From Cohnella caldifontis (GTDB lineage Bacteria; Bacillota; Bacilli; Paenibacillales; Paenibacillaceae), in the NCBI RefSeq assembly GCF_029360585.1, contig NZ_JAQZSJ010000001.1, positions 372,001 through 436,000 on the forward strand: DNA of 64,000 nucleotides, written 5' to 3'. Shown here piece by piece: positions 25,322 through 38,030 of this stretch (the first letter of the stretch is position 1; each line of letters opens with the position of its first letter). A model generated the notes under the pieces. It saw only the letters and a list, made by a program, of their open reading frames with translations, searched no databases and was not told the DNA's origin. The position numbers were made by a program, and so were the translations under genes.

Positions 25322-26584
25322 TTAATGCACCGCCGCTTGAACCCCGGTTTGCGGGTTTTCCGGCGCTTTGAGCTTCATGATCGGGACCATGAGCATCGCG
25401 CCGAGGAAGAACAAGACGCCAACGCCCGCGAAAATCGATACGAGCGGAAACGCGTGCTTCAGCGCGCCGGCAAACGACATGGAGGCGACCATCATGCCGG
25501 TAAAGAGCGGGTTCAAAACCCCGTTGACCCGGCCGACGATCGATTCGTGGGACCATCTCAGGATCATCGTGCTGATCCCGATGTGGATGCACGGGAACAC
25601 GAGCCCGTTGACGAACTGAACGACGAGCGTCAGCGGCACGCTGGTCGAATACCCCACGATGATCGTACAGACCGCGCCGACCAGCATCCCGATCGCGAGC
25701 AGCAGCTGGGGAGGCACCTTTTTGGAAAAGGCCGCTACGATTCCTCCGCCGATCAGCATGGCCGCGCCGCTGACCATGAGCATGTATTGCAGGAATTCCT
25801 CGGGCTGGCGCAGCCGTTCCGTTACGATGAACAGATTGAGCGCCTGCGCGGTGCCGACGGCCAATCCCGCGATCAGAAACGCCCCTCCCAAAGACCGTAG
25901 GACCCGGCTTTCCCAAACGTACCGAAACCCTTCGGCGAACTCTTTGCGGAATTGCCCTTTCTCCGCCGCAGCCCGCTGTCCTTCATGGTCCTCCGGCAAG
26001 CGGAACAGGACGAGGGCGGACAACAGGAATACGACGCCCATGACGGCGATCGAAGTTTCGAGTCCGAAGCGGGCGAAAGCATACGTGCCGAGCATCGGCC
26101 CCAGCACCATGAAAATCGCCATCAGCGATTGGAACAAGGCCATCCCCTGCTGCAGCTGCTCGGCGGGCACGTGCCGTTTGAACAAACGCATGCCGGACGG
26201 CTGAGAAAACTGCGACAGGATCGCGGAGATAAACGTCACGAGATAGACGGAGTGCCATGATCCGAAATGAACGGCCAGCAGGACGCCGAAGACCGAGACG
26301 GAGGACAGGAAGTCGCACCAAATCATCGTCCGTTTGGGCAGCCAGCGGTCCGCGAACGTCCCGCCGATAAACGAAAACACGAAGATCGGGGCGAACTCGG
26401 CGACGCTGATCAGCGAAATGGCGTACGGATCTTTGTCCGTCACTTTCGCTACGTAAAGCAGAATGGCGAAGTTGCGCACCCAGATTCCGATTTGCAGCAG
26501 CACGTTCGACAGCAGGATCGTCTGCAAGAAACGGTTGGCAAGCAGATTAGGAGGACGCGCGGTCGTCGATTGCGAATGATCCAA
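25322..26584 (-). CDS. MFS transporter (MefA-like drug efflux type)
   Basis: Proton-coupled exporter of unknown substrate. Seen: 420 aa, 12 predicted membrane spans; FSFIGGTFADRWLPKRTMIW is the loop 2-3 MFS motif; MRLFKRHVPAEQLQQGMALF follows span 5, as in macrolide/multidrug efflux relatives. TTG start at 26584 after GGAGAG. Monocistronic. It shares the terminator at 25274-25312 with the opposing XRE pair. Substrate cannot be inferred. Confidence 0.85.
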   Translation of the reverse strand: MDHSQSTTARPPNLLANRFLQTILLSNVLLQIGIWVRNFAILLYVAKVTDKDPYAISLISVAEFAPIFVFSFIGGTFADRWLPKRTMIWCDFLSSVSVFGVLLAVHFGSWHSVYLVTFISAILSQFSQPSGMRLFKRHVPAEQLQQGMALFQSLMAIFMVLGPMLGTYAFARFGLETSIAVMGVVFLLSALVLFRLPEDHEGQRAAAEKGQFRKEFAEGFRYVWESRVLRSLGGAFLIAGLAVGTAQALNLFIVTERLRQPEEFLQYMLMVSGAAMLIGGGIVAAFSKKVPPQLLLAIGMLVGAVCTIIVGYSTSVPLTLVVQFVNGLVFPCIHIGISTMILRWSHESIVGRVNGVLNPLFTGMMVASMSFAGALKHAFPLVSIFAGVGVLFFLGAMLMVPIMKLKAPENPQTGVQAAVH

Positions 26585-26693
26585 AAAGAGTCAACTCTCC
26601 TTTATTTGGGCGAGATAACAGTAGAATAGCACGATTGCCGCCGATTGGCGAGAGTCGGCACGTCCAAACGTAAACACTTGGTTCTCCCCTCTT

Positions 26694-26996
26694 CTAAAGT
26701 CCTTTCCCTCCGACCGGACGGAGCCGGATCGACTCGCCGCCGGCGATCAAGGGGCGGCAGCGTCCGATCAACGCCAGCACCTTGTCGTCGCGAAGGGAGG
26801 CGGCGTGGGCTTCCTCATTCCGCCAAAGCTCCGTCACCCAGACGACGTCCGGGTCGTCCGCCGCTTCGTTCAGAATATACAACTCGCAGCCTTTCATCGA
26901 TTCCAGGTTGTCGGCCGCTTCGAGCATCAAGCGCAGGAACTCGTCTCGCTTGCCCGGATGAACCGTCAGTTTTCCGTACATCGCGAATTTAGCCAT
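26694..26996 (-). CDS. ABM-domain (antibiotic biosynthesis monooxygenase-like) protein
   Basis: Small ferredoxin-fold protein of the ABM/YgiN type, often a quinol or aromatic monooxygenase, sometimes heme-related. Seen: 100 aa from ATG 26996 after AGAGAGGAGCC; MAKFAMYGKLTVHPGKRDEF start, AADNLESMKGCELYIL, and VVWVTELWRNEEAHAASLRD strand-helix. A 48-nt in-frame upstream extension lacks a ribosome binding site. Monocistronic. Substrate unknown. Confidence 0.82.
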   Translation of the reverse strand: MAKFAMYGKLTVHPGKRDEFLRLMLEAADNLESMKGCELYILNEAADDPDVVWVTELWRNEEAHAASLRDDKVLALIGRCRPLIAGGESIRLRPVGGKGL

Positions 26997-27051
26997 GATT
27001 AGGCTCCTCTCTGAAATGGACAAGATCTCTGCCCAGTCTAACAAACCATTC

Positions 27052-27068
27052 CTGACAAAGGCTGTCAG
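27052..27068. promoter_or_regulatory. Inverted repeat upstream of the ABM gene
   Basis: CTGACA-AAGGC-TGTCAG, 6-bp arms, 56-72 nt before the ABM start and between it and the YwaF-like gene. Could be an operator or a weak terminator for the upstream gene; no T run follows, so an operator is preferred. Confidence 0.3.
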
Positions 27069-27099
27069 TGTATCGGAATGAAAGGTTTGTCATGCCTCG

Positions 27100-27816
27100 T
27101 CATAACGTTGCTTTACTGCCGGAAGCCGCCTTCTTCGCGAACAACCGGTCCGCCGATCGAACGATCAGCCACAGCAGCAGGATCAACAGCAGCGCCACCG
27201 CTTCGAGCTCGAGAATATACCAAGGCCAGGGAGCCAACAAATCGAGCAGCGAAGGCGTATCCGGTTTACGGGCCAGGAACATGAAGTTCTCGCCCGTCGC
27301 GGCATTGACGATGCCCGCGGCCGCGGCGAAGGCGTTCAGCCAACCCCATGCCCGGAACGCGGACCCCAAGGCAGGGCGGAAACCGGCCGCCGCGGTCACG
27401 TACAATCCGGAAGCGATAATGGCCGCGTGCGCGATAAAGAAATGGAAGTACCGGAACTGGGGAAACGTCTGTTCCAAATTCGGCGTCAGCAACGCTTGCA
27501 CCGCGCCGAGAATGCCGAGGAAGAACGAGATTTCGTACAACGCCTTTCGTCCCGTCAGCAGAGCGGCCGCGGAAACCCACAGGGTAATCGTGCAGAGCTG
27601 AAACGGCAAGGCGAACAATCCCCATCCATGCGAAACCGAATACCAGGCATACAGCGAGATTTCGCTAACGATCAGCAGGCCGGCAAGCGTCCGCCTTGCC
27701 CATCGGTCCGCCCTCGGACCGCGCAGACGCGCGCGGAAGAGAATGACGGCGGCCGACACGACCGCCGTAAAGCCGATCGCCGCCCAATGGGCGGGACTGA
27801 ACGGTTGGAAAGCCAC
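27100..27816 (-). CDS. YwaF/TIGR02206-type integral membrane protein
   Basis: Membrane protein of unknown function. Seen: 238 aa, six to seven hydrophobic spans; family features LPFQLCTITLWVSAAALLTG, YEISFFLGILGAVQALLTPN and FRYFHFFIAHAAIIASGLYV with conserved polar residues inside spans. GTG start at 27816 after GGAGGGGGATCGTCACC. C-terminus ends in Lys-rich SADRLFAKKAASGSKATL. No neighbour gives a functional hint. Confidence 0.85.
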   Translation of the reverse strand: MAFQPFSPAHWAAIGFTAVVSAAVILFRARLRGPRADRWARRTLAGLLIVSEISLYAWYSVSHGWGLFALPFQLCTITLWVSAAALLTGRKALYEISFFLGILGAVQALLTPNLEQTFPQFRYFHFFIAHAAIIASGLYVTAAAGFRPALGSAFRAWGWLNAFAAAAGIVNAATGENFMFLARKPDTPSLLDLLAPWPWYILELEAVALLLILLLWLIVRSADRLFAKKAASGSKATL

Positions 27817-27924
27817 GGTGACGATCCCCCTCCTCCCGATTCCCGATCTTCCAGTTCCATCCTTTATCTATTTCTTCCCAATTCGACGCCCGATCCCTTT
27901 CCCCTTCCGGAGCTTCCGAAATCG

Positions 27925-27961
27925 GAAAAACCCGCATCTCCCCTTGCGAAGGAAATGCGGG
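27925..27961 (-). terminator. Terminator of the ABC exporter operon
   Basis: CCCGCAT / ATGCGGG stem followed on the minus strand by TTTTTCC, 31 nt downstream of the second exporter gene. Confidence 0.75.
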
Positions 27962-27991
27962 TCTTCGTCGGATCGCCGGAATCCTGCAAGC

Positions 27992-29920
27992 TTATATGGC
28001 GGCGGCTTCGGCGGCATTCGCCGCGAACTGGCTGTTGTACAGATCGGCGTAAAATCCGCCGGCGGCCATCAATTCCTCGTGCGTGCCTTGCTCGATGACC
28101 GTCCCTTTGTTCATGACCAGAATGCGGTCGGCGCCTTTGATCGTGGAGAGGCGGTGGGCGATGACGAAACTCGTGCGTCCCTTCATCAGCCGGCTCATCG
28201 CCTTCTGGATATGGACCTCCGTCCGCGTATCCACGTTGCTCGTCGCTTCGTCGAGAATGAGGATCGCCGGATCGGCGAGAATCGCCCGGGCGATCGTCAG
28301 CAGCTGCTTCTGCCCTTGGGACAGGTTGCTCGCTTCCTCGTTCAGGACGGTATCGTACCCGTCAGGCAGCGTACGGATGAAGTGGTCGGCGTAGGCGGCC
28401 TTCGCCGCTTCCTCGATTTCCTGTTCCGTCGCGCCCTCGCGGCCGTACGCGATGTTATCCCGGATCGTCCCGTTGAACAGCCACGTATCCTGCAGCACCA
28501 TGCCGAACAAGCTGCGGAGGTGTCCCCGCTTCAAATGCGTGATGTCCGTGCCGTCGATGGTGATGCGGCCGCCGTTCACCTCATAGAACCGCATGAGCAG
28601 GTTGACCAGCGTCGTCTTGCCCGCGCCGGTCGGTCCGACGATGGCGATCGTCTGGCCCCGCTTCACGTCGATGTTCATCCCTTCGATGACGGGCGCTTCG
28701 TCGGAATAGCCGAACGTCACGTTCTGCAGGCTGACGTCGCCTTTCGGCTCCGCGATCCGCGCCGCGTCGTCCGCCGCTTCCGGCACTTCCTCCGGTTCGT
28801 CCAACAGCTCGAACACCCGCTCCGCGGAGGCGATCGTCGACTGGATCACGTTCGCGATGCTGGCCGTCTGCGTCAGCGGCATGGAGAATTGCCGGGCGTA
28901 TTGAATGAAGGCTTGGATATCGCCGATTTTGATGGTGCCGCGGGTGACTAAGATGCCGCCGACGATACAAATCAACACGTATCCGAAGTTATTGATGACG
29001 TTCATGATCGGCATGATGATGCCCGAGACGAACTGCGCGCGCCAGCCGGATTCGAACAATCGGCCGTTGACCTCGTCGAACTTGGCGATCGATTCGCGCT
29101 CCCGGCCGTACGCCTTGACGATGCGGTGCCCCGTGTACATTTCTTCCACGTGGCCGTTCAGCTGGCCGAGCTCTTTTTGCTGCCCTTTGAAATACCGCTG
29201 CGACCGGCCCGCGATGCCCTTGATGGCCAAGAAGCTAAGCGGCAGCGTAATCAGCAGGATAACCGTCAAGAGCGGACTGATCGTCAGCATCATCACGATG
29301 ACGCCGACGATCGTGATGACCGACGTGATCATCTGCGTCAAGCTCTGCTGCAACGTATTGCTGATATTGTCGACGTCGTTGACGACGCGGCTCATGATTT
29401 CCCCGTGCGTGCGGGTATCGTAAAATTTCAGCGGCAGCCGGTTCAGCTTGTCGTTCACTTCCCGGCGGATCAAGTACACCGTTCTTTGGGCGACCCCCGC
29501 CATCAGGAATTGCATGATGTACGCGAAAACGGAGCTGAGCACGTACATGCCCACGAGCTGCAGCACGATTTGCCAAATCGCGGAGAAGTCGATGCCCGCG
29601 CCCGGCAAGCCCTGCACTTTGCCCATGATTCCCTCGAACAGCTTGGTCGTGGCATGTCCCATCAGCTTGGGGCTGACGATGTTGAAAACGGTGCTGACGA
29701 TCGCCGTCAGAAATACGGCAAGCAACTTCCAGCGGTACGGCCGCAAATAGCCGACTAGCCGGCGAAACGTTCCTTTGAAATCTTTCGGTTTCTGGCCGGG
29801 CATCATCATCATGCCGGGGCCGCCGCCGAAAGGTCCGGGCCCGCGCCCGGGACCGTGACCGCCCGGACCGCCCGCGCCTCCACGGGCACCCGCGGCGTTC
29901 GGTTGTCTGGATCCGCTCAT
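27992..29920 (-). CDS. ABC exporter half-transporter, canonical NBD partner
   Basis: Forms, with the gene upstream, a heterodimeric type IV exporter (YfiB/YfiC, LmrCD or TM287/288-like). Seen: 642 aa; Gly/Pro-rich cytoplasmic N-terminus (about 1-45), six-span TM domain (about 60-340), NBD with Walker A GPTGAGKTTLVN, signature LSQGQKQLL and a complete Walker B ILILDEATSN, i.e. catalytic Glu present. Start overlaps the stop of the partner by 4 nt. Likely exports lipophilic compounds; substrate unknown. Confidence 0.92.
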   Translation of the reverse strand: MSGSRQPNAAGARGGAGGPGGHGPGRGPGPFGGGPGMMMMPGQKPKDFKGTFRRLVGYLRPYRWKLLAVFLTAIVSTVFNIVSPKLMGHATTKLFEGIMGKVQGLPGAGIDFSAIWQIVLQLVGMYVLSSVFAYIMQFLMAGVAQRTVYLIRREVNDKLNRLPLKFYDTRTHGEIMSRVVNDVDNISNTLQQSLTQMITSVITIVGVIVMMLTISPLLTVILLITLPLSFLAIKGIAGRSQRYFKGQQKELGQLNGHVEEMYTGHRIVKAYGRERESIAKFDEVNGRLFESGWRAQFVSGIIMPIMNVINNFGYVLICIVGGILVTRGTIKIGDIQAFIQYARQFSMPLTQTASIANVIQSTIASAERVFELLDEPEEVPEAADDAARIAEPKGDVSLQNVTFGYSDEAPVIEGMNIDVKRGQTIAIVGPTGAGKTTLVNLLMRFYEVNGGRITIDGTDITHLKRGHLRSLFGMVLQDTWLFNGTIRDNIAYGREGATEQEIEEAAKAAYADHFIRTLPDGYDTVLNEEASNLSQGQKQLLTIARAILADPAILILDEATSNVDTRTEVHIQKAMSRLMKGRTSFVIAHRLSTIKGADRILVMNKGTVIEQGTHEELMAAGGFYADLYNSQFAANAAEAAAI

Positions 29921-31653
29921 GCGATCTCCTCCTCCGACAGCTGGGATGCGACGATTTCGCGATAGACGGCGTTCGTTTGCAGCAACTCCCGGTGCGTGCC
30001 CCGGCCGGCGATCTTTCCGTCATCCAGCACGAGGATTTGATCGGCGTCCATGACCGTCGCCACCCGTTGGGCGACGATCAGCACGGTCGCGTCCGACGTC
30101 TCCTGCCGCAGCGCGGCGCGCAGCTTGGCGTCGGTCTTGAAATCCAACGCGGAGAAGCTGTCGTCGAACAGATAGACCGCCGGCCGCCGCACGACCGCCC
30201 TCGCGATGGAGAGGCGCTGCTTCTGCCCGCCGGAAAGGTTCATGCCGCCTTGCGCCAGCACGGAATCGTAGCCTTCCGGCATGCCGGAGATGAACTCGGC
30301 CGCCTGCGCCACCTCCGCCGCGTGAAGCACCTCTTCGTCGGTCGCGTCCTCTTTGCCGTACCGGATATTGTCCCGCACCGTTCCCGTGAATAGGACCGCT
30401 TTCTGCGGCACCAGCCCGATCAGGGAGCGAAGGCGCTCCTGCGGCAAATCGCGGACGTCGACGCCGCCGATCCGCACGCTGCCCGCTTCCGGATCGTAGA
30501 ACCGGGGAATCAGGCTCAGCAGCGTCGATTTCCCCGAACCCGTTCCACCGATGATCGCCGTCACTTCGCCCGGTTTCGCCCGGAACGAAATCCCCGACAA
30601 GGCCGGCTGCTCGGCGCCGACATACCGGAACGTGACGTTCTCGAACTCCACCGTGCCGTCCGCCGGGTTCGAATCCGCGCCGCGCGAGACGCCCGGACGA
30701 TCCTCGATCGTCGGCGCGGTGTTCAGCACCTCGTTGATCCGGACGGCGGAAGCCGACGCCCGGGGCACCATGACGAACATCATGGAAACCATCATCAGCG
30801 AGAACATGATCTGCATCGCGTACTGCAGGAAGGCCATCAAGTCGCCGACCTGCATGTGGTTGCCGTTAATCCGGATGCCGCCGAACCAGATGATCGCGAT
30901 CGAAGCGAAATTGATGAGCAGCATCATAACCGGCCACATGAACGCCATGATCTGGTTCACTTTGACGGCCGTCTCCGTCACGTCGCGGTTGGCGTCGTCG
31001 AAACGGGCTTTCTCGCGGTCGATCCGATTGAAAGCGCGGATGACGCGGATTCCGGTGAGCGATTCGCGGAGCACCAAATTGAGCCGGTCCAGCTTTTTCT
31101 GCATGACGCGGAAATACGGAATGCCCCGTCCGGCGATCAGCCAGATCGCGCCGGCCAGGATCGGCAGCACGGCGACCAGCACGAGGGACAGCGTCGCGTC
31201 CTTGGACACGGCCATGATGAGGCCGCCGATGCACATCATCGGAGCCATCACCATCATGCGCATCATCATGACGAGCACTTGCTGAACCTGGTTGATGTCG
31301 TTGGTCGTCCGCGTAATGAGCGACGCGGTGCCGAGGCCGTCGAACTCCTGCAGCGAGAACCGCTCCACGTGCGCGAACACCTTCCCGCGGACCAGCCGCC
31401 CGAAGCCGGATGCAGCCTTCGCCGAGAAGTAGCTGGCGAGCACCGACACGACGGCACCGACCAACGTGACCAGCAGCATGAACCCGCCGATCTTCCAAAT
31501 ATAAGGGATGTCCTGCTCCACCACGCCTTTGTCGATAATGTCCGACATGAGGGTCGGCAAATACAGCTCCGACAGCGACTGGAGCAGCACCATCAGCAAT
31601 ACCGCCGCAACCGTCAGGCGGTACGGCTTCAATTCACGGAACAACTGCAGCAT
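29917..31653 (-). CDS. ABC exporter half-transporter with degenerate catalytic site
   Basis: Seen: 578 aa; six membrane spans (about 15-310), NBD with Walker A GGTGSGKSTLLS, signature LSGGQKQRLS and Walker B VYLFDDSFSALD. The residue after the Walker B Asp is Asp, not Glu; this is the known mark of the non-hydrolysing site in heterodimeric exporters. First gene of the pair, ribosome binding site GGGAGGAGAG. A 46-nt stretch upstream to the RluA-like gene contains no obvious attenuator. Confidence 0.92.
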   Translation of the reverse strand: MLQLFRELKPYRLTVAAVLLMVLLQSLSELYLPTLMSDIIDKGVVEQDIPYIWKIGGFMLLVTLVGAVVSVLASYFSAKAASGFGRLVRGKVFAHVERFSLQEFDGLGTASLITRTTNDINQVQQVLVMMMRMMVMAPMMCIGGLIMAVSKDATLSLVLVAVLPILAGAIWLIAGRGIPYFRVMQKKLDRLNLVLRESLTGIRVIRAFNRIDREKARFDDANRDVTETAVKVNQIMAFMWPVMMLLINFASIAIIWFGGIRINGNHMQVGDLMAFLQYAMQIMFSLMMVSMMFVMVPRASASAVRINEVLNTAPTIEDRPGVSRGADSNPADGTVEFENVTFRYVGAEQPALSGISFRAKPGEVTAIIGGTGSGKSTLLSLIPRFYDPEAGSVRIGGVDVRDLPQERLRSLIGLVPQKAVLFTGTVRDNIRYGKEDATDEEVLHAAEVAQAAEFISGMPEGYDSVLAQGGMNLSGGQKQRLSIARAVVRRPAVYLFDDSFSALDFKTDAKLRAALRQETSDATVLIVAQRVATVMDADQILVLDDGKIAGRGTHRELLQTNAVYREIVASQLSEEEIA

Positions 31654-31728
31654 GAAACCTGACTCTCCTCCCTTGTGAACCTTACACGAACAGGAGTATA
31701 CCGCCCCAATATGAACGGAATATGAACC

Positions 31729-32676
31729 CTACGGCAATCGCAAGCCGACCCGTTCGAGCGTTCGGCGGAACAACTCCGGCACCGGCGCGCGGAATTCCCG
31801 CCCGTCCGGGAGCACCATTCTCCAGGCGTGCAGCAATTGATGGTTGACGGTACCCGCGACGTGTCCGCCGTATTTGACGTCGCCGAGCAGCGGATGGCCG
31901 ATGCTTTGGAAATGCGTGCGGATCTGGTGCGTGCGGCCGCTGATCAGCTCCACTTCGACGAGCGAATGGGTGCTGCCCGTCTGCAAGACGCGGTAACGGG
32001 TCGTCGCCTCTTTCTCTCCCGGGCGATCGGAACGTCCCGAACCGGAAGCGACCAGCGTGCGGTTGCTTTTCTCGTCGCGGACGAGGGAAGCGTCGATCGT
32101 CCCCTCCCCCGCCAGCCGGCCTTCGATCAGCGTGACGTAGTACTTTTCCATCTCCCGCTTCTGGATCCATTGGTTGAGCTGATGGAGCATGCCCGCCGTT
32201 TTGCCGACGAGCACGAGGCCGCTCGTGTTGCGGTCGAGACGGTTCGCCGTGGCCGGAAGAAACATCGTGCTGTCGAGCTCTCCCTTGCGGTACAGGTAGG
32301 CATGAACCCGGCCGATCAGCGTATCCTTCTGGTGCGCCTGATCGGGGTGGGTGAGCAATCCCGCGGGCTTGTTCACGGCCAGCAGCCCTTCGTCTTCGAA
32401 GACGACGTCGATGTTCGCGTTCACGCCGACGAACTTGGGCGCCTTCCGCACCGCTCCCGCGTTGGCCTCGGCGAACGCCGATTCCTCGACGTGCAGGACG
32501 ATTTCGTCCCCGGCGGCGAGCTCGTAATTCTGGTTTTTGCGCTTGCCGTTCACGCGCACTTTGCCTTGGTCGATCATTTTATAGATTTGGCCGAGCGGTA
32601 AATTGGGCATCAAGTTCCGTAAATACCGGTGCAGCCTTTTGCCGCTTTCCGTCGGGGTCACTTTGCGCGTGATCAT
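31729..32676 (-). CDS. RluA-family pseudouridine synthase
   Basis: Isomerises uridine to pseudouridine in rRNA or tRNA. Seen: 315 aa; S4 RNA-binding domain (LGQIYKMIDQGKVRVNGKRK, about 28-47) and the catalytic motif ATANRLDRNTSGLVLVGKTA with the essential Asp (about 142-150), plus SGRTHQIRTHFQSIGHPLLG near the C-terminus. Resembles RluC/RluD/YjbO/YlyB types; the modified position cannot be told. Stands alone. Confidence 0.9.
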   Translation of the reverse strand: MITRKVTPTESGKRLHRYLRNLMPNLPLGQIYKMIDQGKVRVNGKRKNQNYELAAGDEIVLHVEESAFAEANAGAVRKAPKFVGVNANIDVVFEDEGLLAVNKPAGLLTHPDQAHQKDTLIGRVHAYLYRKGELDSTMFLPATANRLDRNTSGLVLVGKTAGMLHQLNQWIQKREMEKYYVTLIEGRLAGEGTIDASLVRDEKSNRTLVASGSGRSDRPGEKEATTRYRVLQTGSTHSLVEVELISGRTHQIRTHFQSIGHPLLGDVKYGGHVAGTVNHQLLHAWRMVLPDGREFRAPVPELFRRTLERVGLRLP

Positions 32677-32750
32677 GTAAGCTCCGCTCCTGTAATCGAA
32701 TGGATGGCTGAATTTTGTTTCCTACAAGCGTACCCTCCCCGGGGCAAAAA

Positions 32751-33524
32751 TCAACGTTCCCCCTCTCCGCTTCCTACCATACGACCTCCCCTAACGTCAG
32801 GCTCAAGCTTTTTTTCGCTATCCTCCGCTTCGCCGTTGTTCCCTTCGGCATCGGGCGTCGGGCTGTTCGGTTTGAGCATCCTCATGATGATTTCGGTGTA
32901 AGGGTAGTGCTTCCGATAGTCTTCCGGCTGATTGAGCGCCAGCGTGGTCAGGCTTTGAATGCACGAGAAAACCATAAAGGCCAGCTTATCGGGCGGATCC
33001 GGCGCGAACTCCCCGGTTTTCTGCCCTTCGGCGATGAGTTGCGCGACCATGTCATGCATTTTTCGATATCGATTCCTCATCATCTCTTGGAGGTCTTTCC
33101 CGTCCGATGCCGCATTCTGAAGGTTCTGGACCATTCTGCGCATCATTTCGGCCTTGCTGCCGGAGGGCGAACCTTCCTTGGCCAGTTGAGCCGTAATGCC
33201 GAAATGGTCGATCATCTCCCGCCTGGCTTTGAGCATTTTGGAAATGAGGGCTTCCAGCTTCTGCGAGGGCGTATCCCCGGATATCCATCGCCTTCGGAAA
33301 TCATTCGGGTCGGACTGCGCGACCGTCGCCGTCATTTCGCGGATGATCGCTTCCTTGTTGGGGAAGTAGTGATAGATCAGTCCCGGGCTTACGATCGCCT
33401 CAGCCGCGATATCGGCGACGGTGGTCGACCAGCCTTTGCGGGCGAATACGCTCTTGGCCGCCTCCAGGATACGACCGCGCTGCTCCTCCCGGATTCGCTT
33501 GTTTTCCGCTTCCGTTCGAGGCAG
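32751..33524 (-). CDS. TetR-family regulator, probable CTG start
   Basis: Repressor with unknown ligand. Seen: HTH segment RILEAAKSVFARKGWSTTVA, then DIAAEAIVSPGLIYHYFPNK (about 18-58), long helical ligand domain, and an acidic/polar tail (SPTPDAEGNNGEAEDSEKKL). The frame opens at TTG 33563 but that has no ribosome binding site. AAGGGGG lies 8 nt before CTG at 33524, giving MPRTEAENKRIREEQ, the usual beginning in relatives. CTG is therefore preferred. AT-rich palindrome ATTGAA-N7-TTCAAT just upstream may be its operator. Confidence 0.8.
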   Translation of the reverse strand: MPRTEAENKRIREEQRGRILEAAKSVFARKGWSTTVADIAAEAIVSPGLIYHYFPNKEAIIREMTATVAQSDPNDFRRRWISGDTPSQKLEALISKMLKARREMIDHFGITAQLAKEGSPSGSKAEMMRRMVQNLQNAASDGKDLQEMMRNRYRKMHDMVAQLIAEGQKTGEFAPDPPDKLAFMVFSCIQSLTTLALNQPEDYRKHYPYTEIIMRMLKPNSPTPDAEGNNGEAEDSEKKLEPDVRGGRMVGSGEGER

Positions 33525-33671
33525 ATTTGCCGCCCCCTTTTTTATATTGAATAAATTTTTCAATCAATAATTGAATTATGGCACGCGATGTACGTTTTGT
33601 CAAACCGTTCCAAACGCGCGCGCCCTATCGCGTTGCGTCCGCCGCTTCCGAGACAGTTGCTCACGGGCGGG

Positions 33672-33700
33672 TTGTGAGGTTCGGTTTTCTCCGTTACAAT
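33672..33700 (+). promoter_or_regulatory. Promoter of the lipoate ligase gene
   Basis: TTGTGA (33672-33677), 17-nt spacer, TACAAT (33695-33700), 35 nt before the TTG start of lplJ. Confidence 0.75.
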
Positions 33701-33735
33701 GGCGGTATTGATCCCGGAAACAGGAGGAGTGCCCT

Positions 33736-34728
33736 TTGCGTTTTCTCGATAACGGCAATATTCATGACGCGTCTCTCAATCTGGCATTAGAGGAGTACGC
33801 GCTTCGGCATCTCCCGGACGATGACGATTATTTGCTCTTCTACGTCAACGCTCCTTCCATTATTATTGGCCGAAACCAGAACACGGCCGAGGAAATCAAC
33901 GAAGCTTACGTCCGCGAACAGGGCATCCAGGTCGTCCGCAGGCTCTCCGGCGGAGGCGCCGTGTACCACGATTTGGGCAACCTCAATTTCAGCTTCATCA
34001 CGCGGGACGACGGCCAGTCGTTCCACAATTTCCGCAAGTTCACCGAGCCGGTCGTGGCGGCGTTGCGCAAGCTGGGCGTACACGCGGAGCTGTCGGGACG
34101 CAACGACATCCAGGTCGGCGAGTGCAAAATTTCCGGCAACGCGCAATTCGCGGCCAAAGGCCGGATGTTCAGCCACGGCACGCTGCTGTTCGCCTCCGAA
34201 CCGGAAGCGATCGTGGCGGCGCTGAAGCCGAACCCGGCCAAATTCGAATCCAAAGCGACGAAATCGGTGCGGAGCCGGGTCGCGAACATCTCGGAATTTC
34301 TGCCCGAACCGATGTCGCTCGAGAAGTTTAAGCGGTTTTTGCTCGAATCGATATTCGGCGGGACGGACATCCCCCGTTACGAGCTGGGCGAAGCCGACTG
34401 GGACGCCGTCCGCAAGCTGGCCGACGAACGTTACCGCAGCTGGGACTGGAATTATGGCCGCTCTCCCGCTTTCAACGTCCGGCAGGTCAAGCGGATCGAA
34501 GGAGCCGGCACGTACGACGTCCGGCTGTTCGTGGAAAACGGCGTCATCCGGGAAGCCTCGGTCTACGGAGATTTCTTCGGCACGGGCGACGTCGCCGAAG
34601 TGACGGCGAAGCTGGCGGGCGTCCGATACGAGAGAGACGCGATTCGGGAGGCGCTGGCGGACGTCGATCTGAAGGTTTATTTCGGTCCCGTCGACCGGGA
34701 AGCATGGCTGTCCCTGCTCATCGAGTAA
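33736..34728 (+). CDS. lplJ: Lipoate-protein ligase A
   Basis: Activates lipoate to lipoyl-AMP and attaches it to E2/GcvH lysines. Seen: 330 aa with the catalytic domain (NAPSIIIGRNQNTAEEINEA; VVRRLSGGGAVYHDLGNLNF, about 72-92, the lipoate/ATP loop; GRNDIQVGECKISGNAQ with the conserved Lys) and a C-terminal accessory domain (FNVRQVKRIEGAGTYDVRLF). TTG start at 33736, 8 nt after AGGAGG. Monocistronic with its own promoter and terminator. Confidence 0.94.
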   Translation: MRFLDNGNIHDASLNLALEEYALRHLPDDDDYLLFYVNAPSIIIGRNQNTAEEINEAYVREQGIQVVRRLSGGGAVYHDLGNLNFSFITRDDGQSFHNFRKFTEPVVAALRKLGVHAELSGRNDIQVGECKISGNAQFAAKGRMFSHGTLLFASEPEAIVAALKPNPAKFESKATKSVRSRVANISEFLPEPMSLEKFKRFLLESIFGGTDIPRYELGEADWDAVRKLADERYRSWDWNYGRSPAFNVRQVKRIEGAGTYDVRLFVENGVIREASVYGDFFGTGDVAEVTAKLAGVRYERDAIREALADVDLKVYFGPVDREAWLSLLIE

Positions 34729-34735
34729 AAGCCGA

Positions 34736-34783
34736 ACGCCGCACACATGCGGGGCAGAGCGCCCCCTGGGTGCGGCGTTTTTT
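34736..34783 (+). terminator. Terminator of lplJ
   Basis: ACGCCGCAC / GTGCGGCGT stem with internal hairpin, then TTTTTT. Lies between convergent lplJ and the beta-galactosidase gene and may serve both. Confidence 0.85.
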
Positions 34784-34796
34784 CGCGGCTTCGGTT

Positions 34797-38005
<3,209 letters not shown>

Positions 38006-38030
38006 AAAATATGAAAGGATCGATGGGACG

